Position numbers and translations under genes: made by a program. A DNA stretch of 64,000 nt. Source: Bryopsis sp. KO-2023 (taxonomy: Eukaryota; Chlorophyta; Ulvophyceae; Bryopsidales; Bryopsidaceae). The notes under the pieces were generated by a model. That model was not told the origin of the DNA. It made no database searches and worked only from the letters and a program-made list of their open reading frames with translations. The first letter of the stretch is position 1. Each line of letters opens with the position of its first letter. Of the stretch, positions 35,644 through 46,346 are shown in pieces. Where the stretch lies: positions 2,604,001 to 2,668,000 of the forward strand of contig BSYQ01000009.1 in the NCBI GenBank assembly GCA_030272585.1, given 5' to 3'.

Positions 35644-36729
35644 ATGGGTACGGTTTGGAGCGTGTTCTTTTTCTGCACCCTCTCGCTGCTGTTGAGCTTC
35701 GTTCGAAGCGATAACATATGCAGGAGTCCTTGCATTGATAAACTGTACAAAAGAAGCTGCGGTGGTGCCCGATGCGTCATAGGCTTCAGTACTCAAGCAG
35801 AGGTATATTTCTTTTTGTCCTGCATAGTTTTGGTCCAACCTCCAACGTGTTTCACTCAGTAACCTCCAGAGTCGCCTCTTGCGGCGTGCTCGTGTTACTC
35901 CCACGACCTATTGCTCGAGAGCTTACGTCACTTTCTAAACAGCAGGAATCCTGGTCCCCAATTTTACAAATGATTTTTGCAATCGTTTCACACACAATGT
36001 GTCACTCCTTTGGTGTTGCAGGTTCTGGGCCTCTGCTCCAGAAAATGCAGCCGTGCCATAAATGGAGGGGATCTTCTCAGTAAGTCCAAGTTCCACACTA
36101 CACAGTTTTGTCCTGCCAGTGATAAAACCAAGCTTTCCCACTCCACAGTGCACAGAAGACTGAAGAGTTGGCCTGGACTGTCACAGAATGCTTGGAGGCT
36201 GACTTTCCAGATCGCCCGGACGTTTCCCTCATCCAAAACACTTTCTCAAAGCTCATCGGGAGCTTGTGTCTGAGTAGACAGCTGCATGGATTCAGTCCTG
36301 CTCCAAAAACAGTCAAACCTGCCACCTCCCCCAAAAAACCAGTGAAAACCGTAGATGATAGCAGGGATGCACCTGAGGAAGAATCTGAAGCTCCTGGACC
36401 AATTGCAGAGGTAGGGTGATCTCACTTGTGGGCCATTACATAGGCCTTAGCTGAAAGGTATTGTTTCTGGCTGGAACCACTCCAACACAGTTTGGAGGGT
36501 CAAAGGGGGGATGACTGACGTATGGTCGACACCCACATGATATCGCCAGGCAGGATCCAAATACCACCAGCACCATTACAGAATCAAACAGCTGGGACTT
36601 CTTTGTGTTACTTGCTCTAGTTCACAGTGCTCATTGGGTGTGTTCGTGGTGCAGGGACCGAGTGCCCTCCTGGAGGAGGAACTTTTCGACGAGGATTTTG
36701 AAGCAAAAAACCGCAGAATGATGCTTTAG
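35644..36729 (+). CDS. Predicted secreted Cys-rich protein, 4 exons, 178 aa
   Basis: Exons 35644-35802, 36022-36079, 36166-36410 and 36655-36729 give 178 aa. The start MGTVWSVFFFCTLSLLLSFV is a clear signal peptide ending near residue 22. The next 50 residues contain at least seven cysteines (NICRSPC, SCGGARC, LCSRKC), suggesting a disulfide-bonded fold outside the cytosol. A helical stretch follows (TECLEADFPDRPDV...), then a Pro/Lys/Glu-rich linker and an acidic tail ending KNRRMML. No ER-retention signal is present. I do not recognise the family. The acceptor at 36166 is inferred because it is the only nearby AG that continues the frame; the rest is well supported. Confidence 0.6.
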
Positions 36730-38690
36730 AATGAGCACAGTGCTGCAAACAGATAGAAGATGCCTTTGCTGCAAAATATCAAGCTTGAGAGTGTGTTGCA
36801 AGGGCACATCGTGACTTTTGAATGCTGGAATTGTCTTGGAATTACGGGGGGGCCGGGCCAATCCATGACGTGGATATTTTGACTTTATTCGGGGGACGGG
36901 TACTTCTCCTTCATGCGCCCACTACTGCCGCAGTAAATGGAAGATTGTTTATTATGAGGTTCACCTGGGATGAGGTGCACAGCTATCCTGGGTCAAGCAT
37001 TTGTTGAGGTTTAGCAAATAACCTGTGCTGGTGGGGGGTTCTTGGAATGACACAATTTTTTACTTTGTCAGTATGTTTTTTTTGGACTCGGTTAGAATTT
37101 CGGGGATGGCCTGCTGGGGGACAGTGCATGATGATTCGCATGCTCGATTTGAGGGCCAGTGCTCCTTCCTAGTCTATTGAGTTGGTCTATTGAATGACCG
37201 CAATGTATGTCAATTAATGTGGATAGCTGCCCAGGGGTAGAATTTGTTGGGCATATATTGCATGTGCTTTTGGATAGGGCTTATGGTTGAAAAAAAGAAT
37301 TGGTTCTGAGAGACCTCGAAATTGATGCAGACAGAGTGTCCACGTGGTTCAGCAGTGCGCTGTCGACGCACACACAAACTGTTTTGTGTTGTTGCGCTGG
37401 TTGCATTTGCGGATGTGTTTCGTCGAGGATCCGTGCTCGACGTGTTTTTTTCCTGCGGTTGAGTTTCACCCCAACAAATCGACAAGATATGATGAAAGAA
37501 TTCGTGTGGAATGGAGGGTGGAGTGTATCGTGTGGGTGTGTTTTTCCCCCTAAGTGGCTGTTTTCGCCTAGTGGTGCTCAAAATTTGTCCAACCATTTTG
37601 GGGGCCAAAAGAAAGGCCACATCAAGCAGCAACGGCCCCGCAGAACTCGAAAATACCACCGCGACTGCTGCGTTTGGAAGTCTTGTACAGAAGAGATGAT
37701 TGGGGGGGGGGGCTTGATGATGAGAGGAAACAATTCAATGTTATGTCCAAAACTTGGATCTTGAATCAGTGGAAGCTTTATTACACCAGTCCGTATCTAC
37801 AAACAATGATTATCATTCAAATAGAAAGAATCAGTGGAAGCTGGGGACACTTTGTCATTCGTGTTTCTTGGGAGCACTTGAGGTGCACAACAAGTGGCAA
37901 ACTCAGGGCCACTCACAGGCCAACGAATCGAAAAAGGGCCATCAGAACTCCGCAACGAAAAAAGCATAAGGATATGCCCCCTCAAAGACTACCGTCCACG
38001 TGTTTGGTAGCCCCCACTGCCATGTGCCTATTTTGCGTGATGGGGGCGATCAAGGGAAACTGCACCGCCAACCCGACCGGCATATCTCTCCAAGAATAGC
38101 TTTTCTCGAGTGACGTGGATTTCAGAACTGTGAAAAACACAAGCCAGGAACAACGAATTCGTGCTTCAGGACCCCTAAAGAAATCCCCCCGACTGCCATT
38201 GGGGGCTGCCTCTGGGAAGAAAAGCTTGAGGGTAAGAAAAGGCTGCACCTTAAAGTGTTTTACGAATGCTACAGCGCCTTTGGAACTCGTTCGTCTTCGT
38301 TTCTATTACTGTTCCAGTCCGCAAGGAAACTCTAGAGAAGATATTTTGAGCGCGACCTCTTTCACAGAACTGGTAAAGATCCACGTTGTTGTAGTTGGGT
38401 TTTCGATGTCGAAAGATCCTGCCGACCCTGCGTCGACCTTATCGTAAACTTGCGGACCCCTCAAACGTGGGTGGTACCGGACAGCGGGGAAGTGCGCAAA
38501 CTTCGAAAAGGACTTTCAATTTTCCATGACTGCCGCAGTCCCAACGTTCGTAGTTCTAGACTCGCTGTTACGCTCACCTCGCGCAGGAATCTTGTGCCAC
38601 TTGCAACACCTGGTGTTAATCTTCCTACACAGTACAGTGCAGTGTCGGAGTCTTGACGTTGTCCTTTCCTCTGTTCAGAATCCTGGCGAA
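36730..38690. other. Unassigned region with scattered open frames
   Basis: Several overlapping frames of 60-155 codons occur on both strands (for example plus 37300-37764, 37674-38099, 38115-38447; minus 37659-37210). None has a domain, a signal peptide or a convincing splice chain, and they contradict one another. A gene with unusual composition could be hidden here. I see no positive evidence for one. Confidence 0.4.
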
Positions 38691-39674
38691 ATGGGTGGTC
38701 TTCCGAGGATGTTCGTTGTGGCGATTGTGGCATGGGGTGAGACTCCCATTTAGGGTGGATTTCCTGAACAAAACTCATGAGAACTCTGCAGCACCCTTCT
38801 CTCTTCACTTTGCAGGACATCCAATCCCTCTCCAATACTGAATTTTGAAGAACAGCTCAGATGTGGTATGTTGCTTGCAGGACTGACGATGGCAATCACA
38901 TGTACGGAGTCAATCTTGGTGGGTGGGGGCTCTAATCCGCGTAGCAGTCTACAATCCAGCTTGGAGGGCTCCTCAGAAAGTTCTTTTAGCTCGGAGGGCT
39001 CCCCGGAAGCTGCTTCCAACTCGGAGGGCTCCTCCAACCGGGGCAGCTTCAGCCCCTCCAGCAGCAGTGACCTTCCTCCCACTGCCACTGTCCTTCCTCA
39101 AACCTCTTCCAGTGTCGTCCAACCAGTCACCGAATCTATCGGTACGGAGAGCAGTTACCATTATTTTCTCGACAGATCCACCACCACTGTTGCAGACGGC
39201 AGCGCAGCAGCAATGGGCGAACATGCGCTGGTGGTCCAGGAGAAACCTCAATCAGTGGAACTTCCTAGGGGGTTGACAGTGACAGATTCTTCATCTGCGT
39301 CCAACTTATTACTTTCTGATGGTGGAAGTACCAAGTTGTTTTCTGAGGGCTCGAGACAGAAGGAAGAGGCCGATGAGTCTCAGAAAACGAAAACCCCGGA
39401 GAAAACGGAGAAAACGGACGAAAGAGAGAAGTCAGACATGTCGGGCAAATCTGAGGAGTCGGAGAAAATGGAGAAAACCTCAACGAACAAGAAGGGAGAT
39501 AAAGAAGCGGAGGAGGAAACCAAAACGGAAAACGATTCAGAATCAAAAGGAGAAGGGGATTCTTCGGAGTCGCCGTCTGATAAAGAGATGGATGAGAAAA
39601 ACGCTAAAAAGGAGAAATCCAGCAAAAAGAAGAAGTCTCCGGGAGGCCGCAAGCTACAGATGCGCCTCTCGTGA
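38691..39674 (+). CDS. Predicted secreted Ser-rich protein with charged tail, 2 exons, 279 aa
   Basis: Exon 1 (38691-38736) and exon 2 (38881-39674) join in phase. The N-terminus MGGLPRMFVVAIVAWGGLTM is a signal peptide formed across the splice. Residues about 25-75 contain an imperfect repeat built on SSEGSPEAAS/NSEGSS, dense in Ser, Gly and Glu. The middle is Ser/Thr/Gln-rich. The last 110 residues are almost entirely Lys, Glu, Asp and Ser (EKTEKTDEREKS type), ending in a basic SKKKKSPGGRKLQMRLS. It is probably disordered throughout, perhaps heavily O-glycosylated or phosphorylated. No family is recognisable. A cell-wall or mineral-binding role would fit the composition, but this is speculation. 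Confidence 0.6.
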
Positions 39675-41890
39675 CCAAAACAGCCATTCTGGAGACAAGG
39701 GGGGTGCATGATGGTGAATTGTGAAAAATGAAAGGGGGGGGGTGGGAGACGGGGGGGAACGCCTCCTGGAGACATTATGTTGCTTCTTTCGGTTCGATGT
39801 GAATTCGGAGCGATAGGATTTTGTCATGCAGCAAGCGAAATTGGGGGAGGGAAGGGGGGGGGATTATGATCATGCAAAAATTTCGAACCATTTATTTTAG
39901 ACATATAGCTCAAAGGGATAAGGAAAATGGGCGTGGGGGTCCAGGAAAAAAAAGGAAAAAAAGCCAATTTGCCAGGGTAGGTGCTTTTTTTTCTTTTTGT
40001 CTTTTTTGGTGGGCTTGACTCGACATCGATTTCAGCATAGCGCCACCACCGGCAAAACTTCGGAAAAGCGGTGGGGGCTGGTGGTAAACAGAAGGGTGAC
40101 AAGGGGGTGAATAGGGAGGGGAATGTGTGGAGGTTTTTTTCAATTCCATCAATTTTCCTCCCCCTCCTCTTCCTGTTCTCTTTAAAAAAAAACAAACAAA
40201 AAAAGTGATAAAAGAACAATGAAAAAAGAAAGAAAGAAAGAAAGAAAAAATGATTAATAAACCGGGGACTGAATTCGAACCCCCTGTTGTTAATTCCTAA
40301 ATCGGGGATGCCTTGATGTATGGAAATTCGGAAAAAAAAAAAGAAAAAGAGAGAGAAAAAAAAAAAGTTACCAGAAAAAAAAAAGATTCTTTTTTTTTAT
40401 TTTTTGAAATCTCGAACTAAGAGGTGAAAACAACATCGTGACCCCAGATGCCCGCGAAACAAGTGTTAAAATCGTCGGAGTTTCGAAAGGGAAAAAAAAA
40501 GTATATCGATAAAAAAAACAAAAAAACATATATATCTCTGTATATGTACATTTTCTGTTTTTTGTTTTTTCTAGACGAAATCATTTATACAGAGATATAA
40601 TTTTGCTTTTGCTTTTGGGGCCAAAATGTCCACAATTTGTGTGTGCACATCTGTTTGCGTTTATTTTATTTTTCTTTTTCTGTTTTTCTGTTTTTTTTTT
40701 CTTTTATCAAAATGTATGTGTTTGTGTGTGTGTTTGTGTGCGTATGCGTGTGTGTTTTATTTTGGATTTCGCTCTCTTGCTCTCGAACTTGCTCTTGTAA
40801 TTGTCAATTCATGGTAAGGAAGCGTGAGTTGAGAGCAAAACTCGTGGCCTTTCGTTTATAAGATTTTCAGCTAGGAAAAAAGAAAAAGGAGAAAAAAAAG
40901 GAGGAAAGAAGAAGGAAAAAAAAAAAGAGGCATAAGTGAATTTCTTGGCAGTCGGAGTGTTACGGTTTTCGTGAACGCATTGTGGGGTTTTGGGGTTTAA
41001 CCAGGGATAAGAGGAAGAAAAAAAAAATGGGGTGAAAAGAAAAGAAAAAAAAATGATTTCCAAAGTTGGGGGTTATTCGGACTGTGTACAAGGGAAGGGA
41101 GGGAAGTTGGGGGAAAAAAAAATCGAAGCAATCGTTTTGAAAATGCAAATTGAGAATCGCACGCAAGTGGATCGATAAATCGGCTGCAAGGTTTATCAGA
41201 TAAACTGACTGAGAGCATATTTATTGTTGTTTTTTGTTGTTGTTTTTATTTGTTTTTTTTTATTTGTCTTTTTTTCTTTTTTTTTACATTTTTTTTCTTT
41301 TTTTGTTGCACCCTACGGTTTCACAACACTGCTTGATACAATAATGAAATTAAAAAAAATAATAAAAAAAAATGCGCTGGTGGTCAATACCTGCGAAATC
41401 AAATCTGGGAATACCCAAGGTCCACATCATGCTTTGAACCTCGTATCAGGCCTAAAAAGAGAAGTGTTGTTTAAACATCAAATTTGATTTGCACCTTTTT
41501 TCCCTGGAGCTCTACAGGGGATCTTTTCCTTTCCAGACAATTTTAAAGAAACTTTAAGTTGCCCACACCCCTTCTATTTCAAGAACTGAAACAATCCATA
41601 TGAAAGAGCCCGAAATTTAAAAAATTGGACGTGATAGATGAGCAGTCGAAGCAGCAAAGTAACGTTTTTTTACTCATTTCAGCAAGTTGTAAACAAAACA
41701 AATCAAGCAAACAAACATACAATGTGCACAAAATGTTGAACAAGACTTATGGAAAAAACTGGCTCGAAGTACCCACCCCAACACAACCACACAGACACTC
41801 CAAGAAAACTGTAGAAAACATTCATTCAACCTTTAAAAAACTGTCCCATATGTTCGAAAAATCAAATATGCCCACCGAACCGCCACCGCG
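39675..41890. other. Gene-poor, simple-sequence region
   Basis: A region of G-runs, A-runs and T/C-rich blocks with (GT)n near 40715-40755. I find no supportable gene. The plus frame 41625-41996 (123 codons, Lys/Ser/Gln-rich) overlaps the 3' end of the tyrosine recombinase ORF on the other strand and has no domain. The outer end of the DIRS-like element should lie somewhere at 41600-41890, but I could not find its inverted repeat. Confidence 0.45.
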
Positions 41891-43093
41891 TCACTCGAAG
41901 ACAGAAGTATCATCGAGAAAAGACGCAGGAGGCGCAGACAAGCCCGCGAACAGGGTAGCACCAAAGGGGGCTGCCGAAGCTGCCAAGTCCAAATAACGCC
42001 AGATTGCGTTAGAGCGGGCAGACCATCCACCCCAAATGCGCAGCTTCCAAACTGGGACTCCGGAATGGAGAGCCGCTGTAGCGCCACCACGACGCAGCGA
42101 GTGCGAAGTCCAGGCACCTGGGGGCAGCAAGGGCTGGTAGAACTCACAGAAAGCTTGAAACCTGGCGCGAACGGAGGCACCAGTGGTGGGGGGAGGGTCA
42201 TCAGGTAACTGCCAGATGTAGGACGATTCAGTGCCAGCAGCGATCCAAGCTTCACGACGCCGGGAAAAATAGAGCAGGTACAGGTCCAGGAGAAAGGAGG
42301 GGAGATCCCTGAGGGTGCGCAGTCGCAACCGCTGCGAACTTTGGGAGCCGACGCCCTTGGTATACCTCTCTCGAAAAAAGAGAGCTTGGTCGGCCAGTAA
42401 AACCTCCAGGTCTCCTTCCAAAACCCCGGCGCCGCTGCAGGAGCGGGAGAAAAACAGGTAGAGGGTGGTCACGAGTAAGACGTCACGGAAAGGCGCCAAT
42501 GCCAGCTCCGGCGTTACAGTCGCCAGAATGCGTTCCAGAACGCTAGGCGAAAACGCTTGAATGGCGTCGTCGCGTGGGCCCTCCTTCCCCCAACCGCTTA
42601 GCACGCCGTTGATCATGCTGGTAAAAGTTAAAAGCTCCCAGCCGAGAAGCTTCATCACACTCGCAACTCCAGAAAGGTAGGTGGTGGCGGTCGTCACAAC
42701 CACTGAGCCGGAGGCTTTCATGGCATGAACGTAAGCCAGTAATGTAGACTCGGCTGGAGGAAAAGCTTCGAAAAGTTCGCCAAGACAAAACAATAAAAAC
42801 CGAGAAAACTGGGGGCGCAACCCCTTCTGTGTACTGGGCGCCAATGCATTCAAACGCTGGTGCAACAAAGCCAAACCTCTCTCCTCGCCCAACGTAGCCA
42901 ACTGATGGGACCAAAACTCCGAGAAATCGTTCAGCACCAAACGGGCGACCCAGTCTCCGTTTGATAAACAGTCCAGCGCCAACTTGAGGCGTTCGGTGGT
43001 ACGGTCCCTCCGAAACGTCCTGGAATGATCGTGCTCGCGCTCGGAGGAAAGGTCACTATCCTCTTGGCCGAAGCTGCTATCCGTTGGAACCAC
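41891..43093 (-). CDS. DIRS-like tyrosine recombinase ORF (visible 400-aa part)
   Basis: Encodes a tyrosine recombinase of the phage-integrase fold. The C-terminal catalytic block is clear: HSLRRGGATAALHSGV (H-x-x-R) then, after GGW, the nucleophile Tyr in IWRYLDLA. The N-terminal half is a helical DNA-binding region (LLAYVHAMKA...SGVASVMKLLG), as in other DIRS recombinases. There is no DDE motif. The open frame has no ATG near 43093 that must be the start: removing the nested element joins it in register with a long alternative frame at 50898-52076, so the original protein may start much further upstream. Confidence 0.85.
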   Translation of the reverse strand: MVPTDSSFGQEDSDLSSEREHDHSRTFRRDRTTERLKLALDCLSNGDWVARLVLNDFSEFWSHQLATLGEERGLALLHQRLNALAPSTQKGLRPQFSRFLLFCLGELFEAFPPAESTLLAYVHAMKASGSVVVTTATTYLSGVASVMKLLGWELLTFTSMINGVLSGWGKEGPRDDAIQAFSPSVLERILATVTPELALAPFRDVLLVTTLYLFFSRSCSGAGVLEGDLEVLLADQALFFRERYTKGVGSQSSQRLRLRTLRDLPSFLLDLYLLYFSRRREAWIAAGTESSYIWQLPDDPPPTTGASVRARFQAFCEFYQPLLPPGAWTSHSLRRGGATAALHSGVPVWKLRIWGGWSARSNAIWRYLDLAASAAPFGATLFAGLSAPPASFLDDTSVFE

Positions 43094-43116
43094 GCTCGGT
43101 GTCCCCAGTGGGGAAC

Positions 43117-43629
43117 TGATACCAGCTGCTGACGTCCAGGGACGTCAGACGTCAAAGGCGTCATGCATCTGACGTCTGTGAAGCGTCAGATGCATCCCCG
43201 GTAGATGACAGCATTCCCCTGAGGAGATACTACTGAATTACAGCGAGGAAACCACCGCAAGAGCACCTGGTCAAGACAGTGGTTCGATCGACTAAAGTGA
43301 GACTCGCAAGGCGAAGGTCTCGGGTTTGACTCTGAGTGAGAACGTGCTTTGGTCTGGGCCTGTGTGTGAGTGTGTGAGTGAGTCAGGAGTAGAACTGGCG
43401 GCTGTGAGTCAGGGTAGTGGGAGTGTTACGGGTGGTTAGTCACCCTCGGGAAAGTCGAACTGGGAGTTAAATGATGGGACGCTTGATGTAACCTTGCTTT
43501 TCAGTGATCTGTTTGTGTGACCCCGAGTCTGTGACCCGTGCGATTTTGTGTGACCGTTCCGCCGCCGCCTCACTCTTTTCCGAGATAGGAGACGTCGCTC
43601 GCGGACGTCAGTCTTCCCGAGCGATAACA
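43117..43629 (+). repeat. 5' LTR of the chromovirus
   Basis: 513 bp, beginning TGATACCAG and ending GATAACA (TG...CA). Identical as far as I can compare to the 3' LTR. The first 80 bp hold several GACGTC/GCGTCA sites and a 12-bp inverted repeat (43163-43174 and 43184-43195). Confidence 0.97.
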
Positions 43630-43634
43630 TTTTT

Positions 43635-43648
43635 TGGTTTCGGAGCCC
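43635..43648 (+). promoter_or_regulatory. Probable primer-binding site
   Basis: TGGTTTCGGAGCCC begins 5 nt after the LTR. It starts with TGG, complementary to the CCA end of a tRNA, as required for minus-strand priming. I cannot name the tRNA from sequence alone. Confidence 0.55.
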
Positions 43649-44099
43649 GAAGGAACCGACTGGACTGGAGCTCTCCGCTGGTTTGACCAGCAGGTTTGTT
43701 CGAGGCGCTTAACGCCAGTCGTAAGGTCGTGGGACAACGGAAAAAGGCAAACGCAGTGAACGGGAAAAAAGGAAAACGTGTGGTAGCAACGTTGGAAAAG
43801 AAGCACACCCATAAAAAGAGAGAAAAGAGGGTGCCAACGTTCAGTCGTGTGACAGGACGTTTGGGAAAAAGGTTACCCTGTAACCTGCGTCGCTGTCAGC
43901 GAACTGTAGTACTCAGGTTCGAAGGGTTAGAGTCGGACGTGAAGGGGTATAGTAGTATTACGTATAGTAACTCTCACGGCAAGGGCACGTGGGTTATCCG
44001 TTCACAGTTCGGCAAGGACAGGTCGTGGCGCGAAAGTCAACGGTCTACAGTTGACAGTAACCGTTGCCTGGACAGTCAACTGAAAGTCAAACGACCAGA

Positions 44100-46346
44100 A
44101 TGGCTCTGGTTCCGGTTGTTACGGAAAGCGACATGGTCGCAATAAGCGACGAAGTCATGGAAGGGTCAGAAGTGCAACCAATGGTGCACCAGCAGATTCA
44201 GAATATACAGATCAATGGTTCTGATCACACTGAAATGCAAAGACAGATTGAGGTCTGGGGTGGAACAGTAACCAACCACCTCCAGCAATCATTGACCTCC
44301 ATGCAGAACCAGGTTCAACAAGTCCAGGTTGAACTCTATACACACAGAGAGCAAACAGAGCTACATCAGTCAACTCTAAAGGAAGAGTTGCAGTCAGCTT
44401 TAGTGCACAGTTTGGAAGAACAGAGTCGAAAACTACAGCAGACTCAGGAGCTACATGCAAAGGACTTTTATCAAAGCCTCACTGCAAATACAAACACTCA
44501 ACTGAAGGACCTTGGTGAACAGTTGAGAAGTACAGGAAAAGATCATGCTGTGGGCATGGCTCAGTGGAAAAATAAGAACCAAACAGAGCTGGAATTATTC
44601 CAGAAGAAGCAGTTAGCTCTTCAGGAGCAACTGATGTTGGTTCAAAAGAAACAACAGGAGGATATTAATGCCCAATTATATGAAGTGTCTCAGCACATGC
44701 AAAGAATGCAAAAACAGCTGATGGAAGAGAGGGAAAGTATGACAAACACAATGACTAGCATACTGCAAGGAGAATTGGACTCCTATCCTGCAGTCATTCA
44801 GAAAATGGTAGCTACAGCAGTGGATGAAACCACCACAGCTATTGAGGACAAGTATAACAATGCTGAAGGACAGAAAGCAGATCTAGAAGAGACTAGATGG
44901 GCTTTAACTGATCCAGAATATCAGAAAGCAGTTGATGGCTGGATGAAGGATGGAATCCTGAGAACACCTATTCCTCCACAAGTGATGCAAGTGCATATGA
45001 TGCAAGCAACACAAACAGTACAGAATACAGAGGAAGGAGAAACTGAGGGACAAACTCAGGATATCCCAACATCTGGTCAGCCACCAGTACAGCAAGTTAT
45101 GCCTGCCACAAGTACTGGAGCAGTACCTCCAGGACCCTCTTCTTTAGGTCTGATAGACCTCACTTCAGGACAACAACTGTCCATGGGTTTACCACCCCCT
45201 ATACTGCAACCACCAGCAGTAACTATAGCACCTCCAGCTACCTTTACTGTAGGCACTACCCCAGCACCATCAGGAATGGGAATTCGACCACCAAATCCCT
45301 TTGAACAGTTAACAAGTCAAAGAGCACCCAGTGGTGGTGCACCTGGAGGAAATCCAGGGGATCCAAATGGATCAAATGGACCAAATGGCCCAGACAGACC
45401 AGGCATGCCTAGAGCATCTGGTTCTGGACATCCAGGGCCAGGGAATGGTGGTGATGGTGGTGGAGGTGATGGAGGAGGTCCCCCAGGAGGAGGACCACCT
45501 GATAGAGATCCTAGTGGTACATCAGGAGGTTCAGGACAAGGTCCTGATAGACCTTATAGCAAACAGATTAAGCTCACTCCCCCAGAGAAATTCACAGGAG
45601 ATGAAAGGATGTCTGCAACAGAATGGATACTAGGAATGAAGAGATGGTTGCAGAATCAACACATCTTAGAGAGAGACTGGTTATCCTGTTTTCAGTCACA
45701 TCTCCAGGGAGATGCACTTAGCTGGTTAAACCTGATGGATATACAGATCATGAATCAGGAAAAAGCAGAGTATGCTAGCTGGCAAGAGTTCACTCAAGAA
45801 CTAAGGAATGTTTTTGAGCCAGTCTCCCTAATAGAGACTGCCAGAAAACAATTAAGAACTCTAAGGCAGACTGGAACTGCCTTAGGCTACATCAGGCTCT
45901 TCAGAAAGCTGATGTTTAGACTCCCCAACCTACCTCAAGAAGAAAGATATGCAGCCTTTGTGGATGGGCTCTCAGATAGAAATATGCAAGCACAGGTTAT
46001 GACCCTGTGTGATGGAGATCTGGATAAGGCCATCCTCACAGTCCAAAGACTCTCTGCAACTATAGGCAGTAGAGGTGGCACTACTAGCAGTTTTAGAGGC
46101 AGAGGTAGAGGGAGGGGAAGATTTGGACAGAGAAATACACAGATGTCAGCAATGATGTCTGCTGCAACATCACAACTGCCTCCTGCAGCAAATTCAGTTA
46201 AGGCTGTGCAGCAGAGAGGTCAGATGGGATCTAGGCCCTCAAGGGGAGGATCCTTTAAGTGTTTTCTATGTGGAAGCACAGAGCATGGGGTGAGACAGTG
46301 TCCCAAACTGTCCCAAGCTCAGAAAGCCCTGAAGAAGGGAAACTAA
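44100..46346 (+). CDS. Chromovirus Gag
   Basis: Starts at ATG 44100 (the open frame extends a little upstream without an ATG) and encodes 748 aa. The N-terminal third is a Gln/Glu-rich coiled coil, which is unusual. A Pro/Gly/Gln-rich linker follows (about 45150-45560). The retrotransposon gag (capsid-type) domain lies at about 45560-46060. After an Arg/Gly-rich patch comes one CCHC zinc knuckle, C-FL-C-GSTE-H-GVRQ-C, at 46260-46304. Gag ends in TAA at 46344-46346, immediately after a slippery heptamer used to reach pol. Confidence 0.93.
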   Translation: MALVPVVTESDMVAISDEVMEGSEVQPMVHQQIQNIQINGSDHTEMQRQIEVWGGTVTNHLQQSLTSMQNQVQQVQVELYTHREQTELHQSTLKEELQSALVHSLEEQSRKLQQTQELHAKDFYQSLTANTNTQLKDLGEQLRSTGKDHAVGMAQWKNKNQTELELFQKKQLALQEQLMLVQKKQQEDINAQLYEVSQHMQRMQKQLMEERESMTNTMTSILQGELDSYPAVIQKMVATAVDETTTAIEDKYNNAEGQKADLEETRWALTDPEYQKAVDGWMKDGILRTPIPPQVMQVHMMQATQTVQNTEEGETEGQTQDIPTSGQPPVQQVMPATSTGAVPPGPSSLGLIDLTSGQQLSMGLPPPILQPPAVTIAPPATFTVGTTPAPSGMGIRPPNPFEQLTSQRAPSGGAPGGNPGDPNGSNGPNGPDRPGMPRASGSGHPGPGNGGDGGGGDGGGPPGGGPPDRDPSGTSGGSGQGPDRPYSKQIKLTPPEKFTGDERMSATEWILGMKRWLQNQHILERDWLSCFQSHLQGDALSWLNLMDIQIMNQEKAEYASWQEFTQELRNVFEPVSLIETARKQLRTLRQTGTALGYIRLFRKLMFRLPNLPQEERYAAFVDGLSDRNMQAQVMTLCDGDLDKAILTVQRLSATIGSRGGTTSSFRGRGRGRGRFGQRNTQMSAMMSAATSQLPPAANSVKAVQQRGQMGSRPSRGGSFKCFLCGSTEHGVRQCPKLSQAQKALKKGN

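Noticed and set aside
40255..40320. tRNA-like GAATTCGAACCCCC segment
   Set aside because: Resembles a T-arm only; no acceptor stem, D-arm or anticodon arm can be formed around it.
43262..43345. tRNA-like A-box/B-box pattern in the LTR (GGTTTGACTCT)
   Set aside because: The B-box match is partial and no cloverleaf forms; the same segment is present in both LTRs simply because they are copies.
43696..44145. 149-codon open frame between the primer site and gag
   Set aside because: It lies in the retroelement leader, overlaps the gag start in another frame and has no domain; basic composition follows the base composition of the leader.
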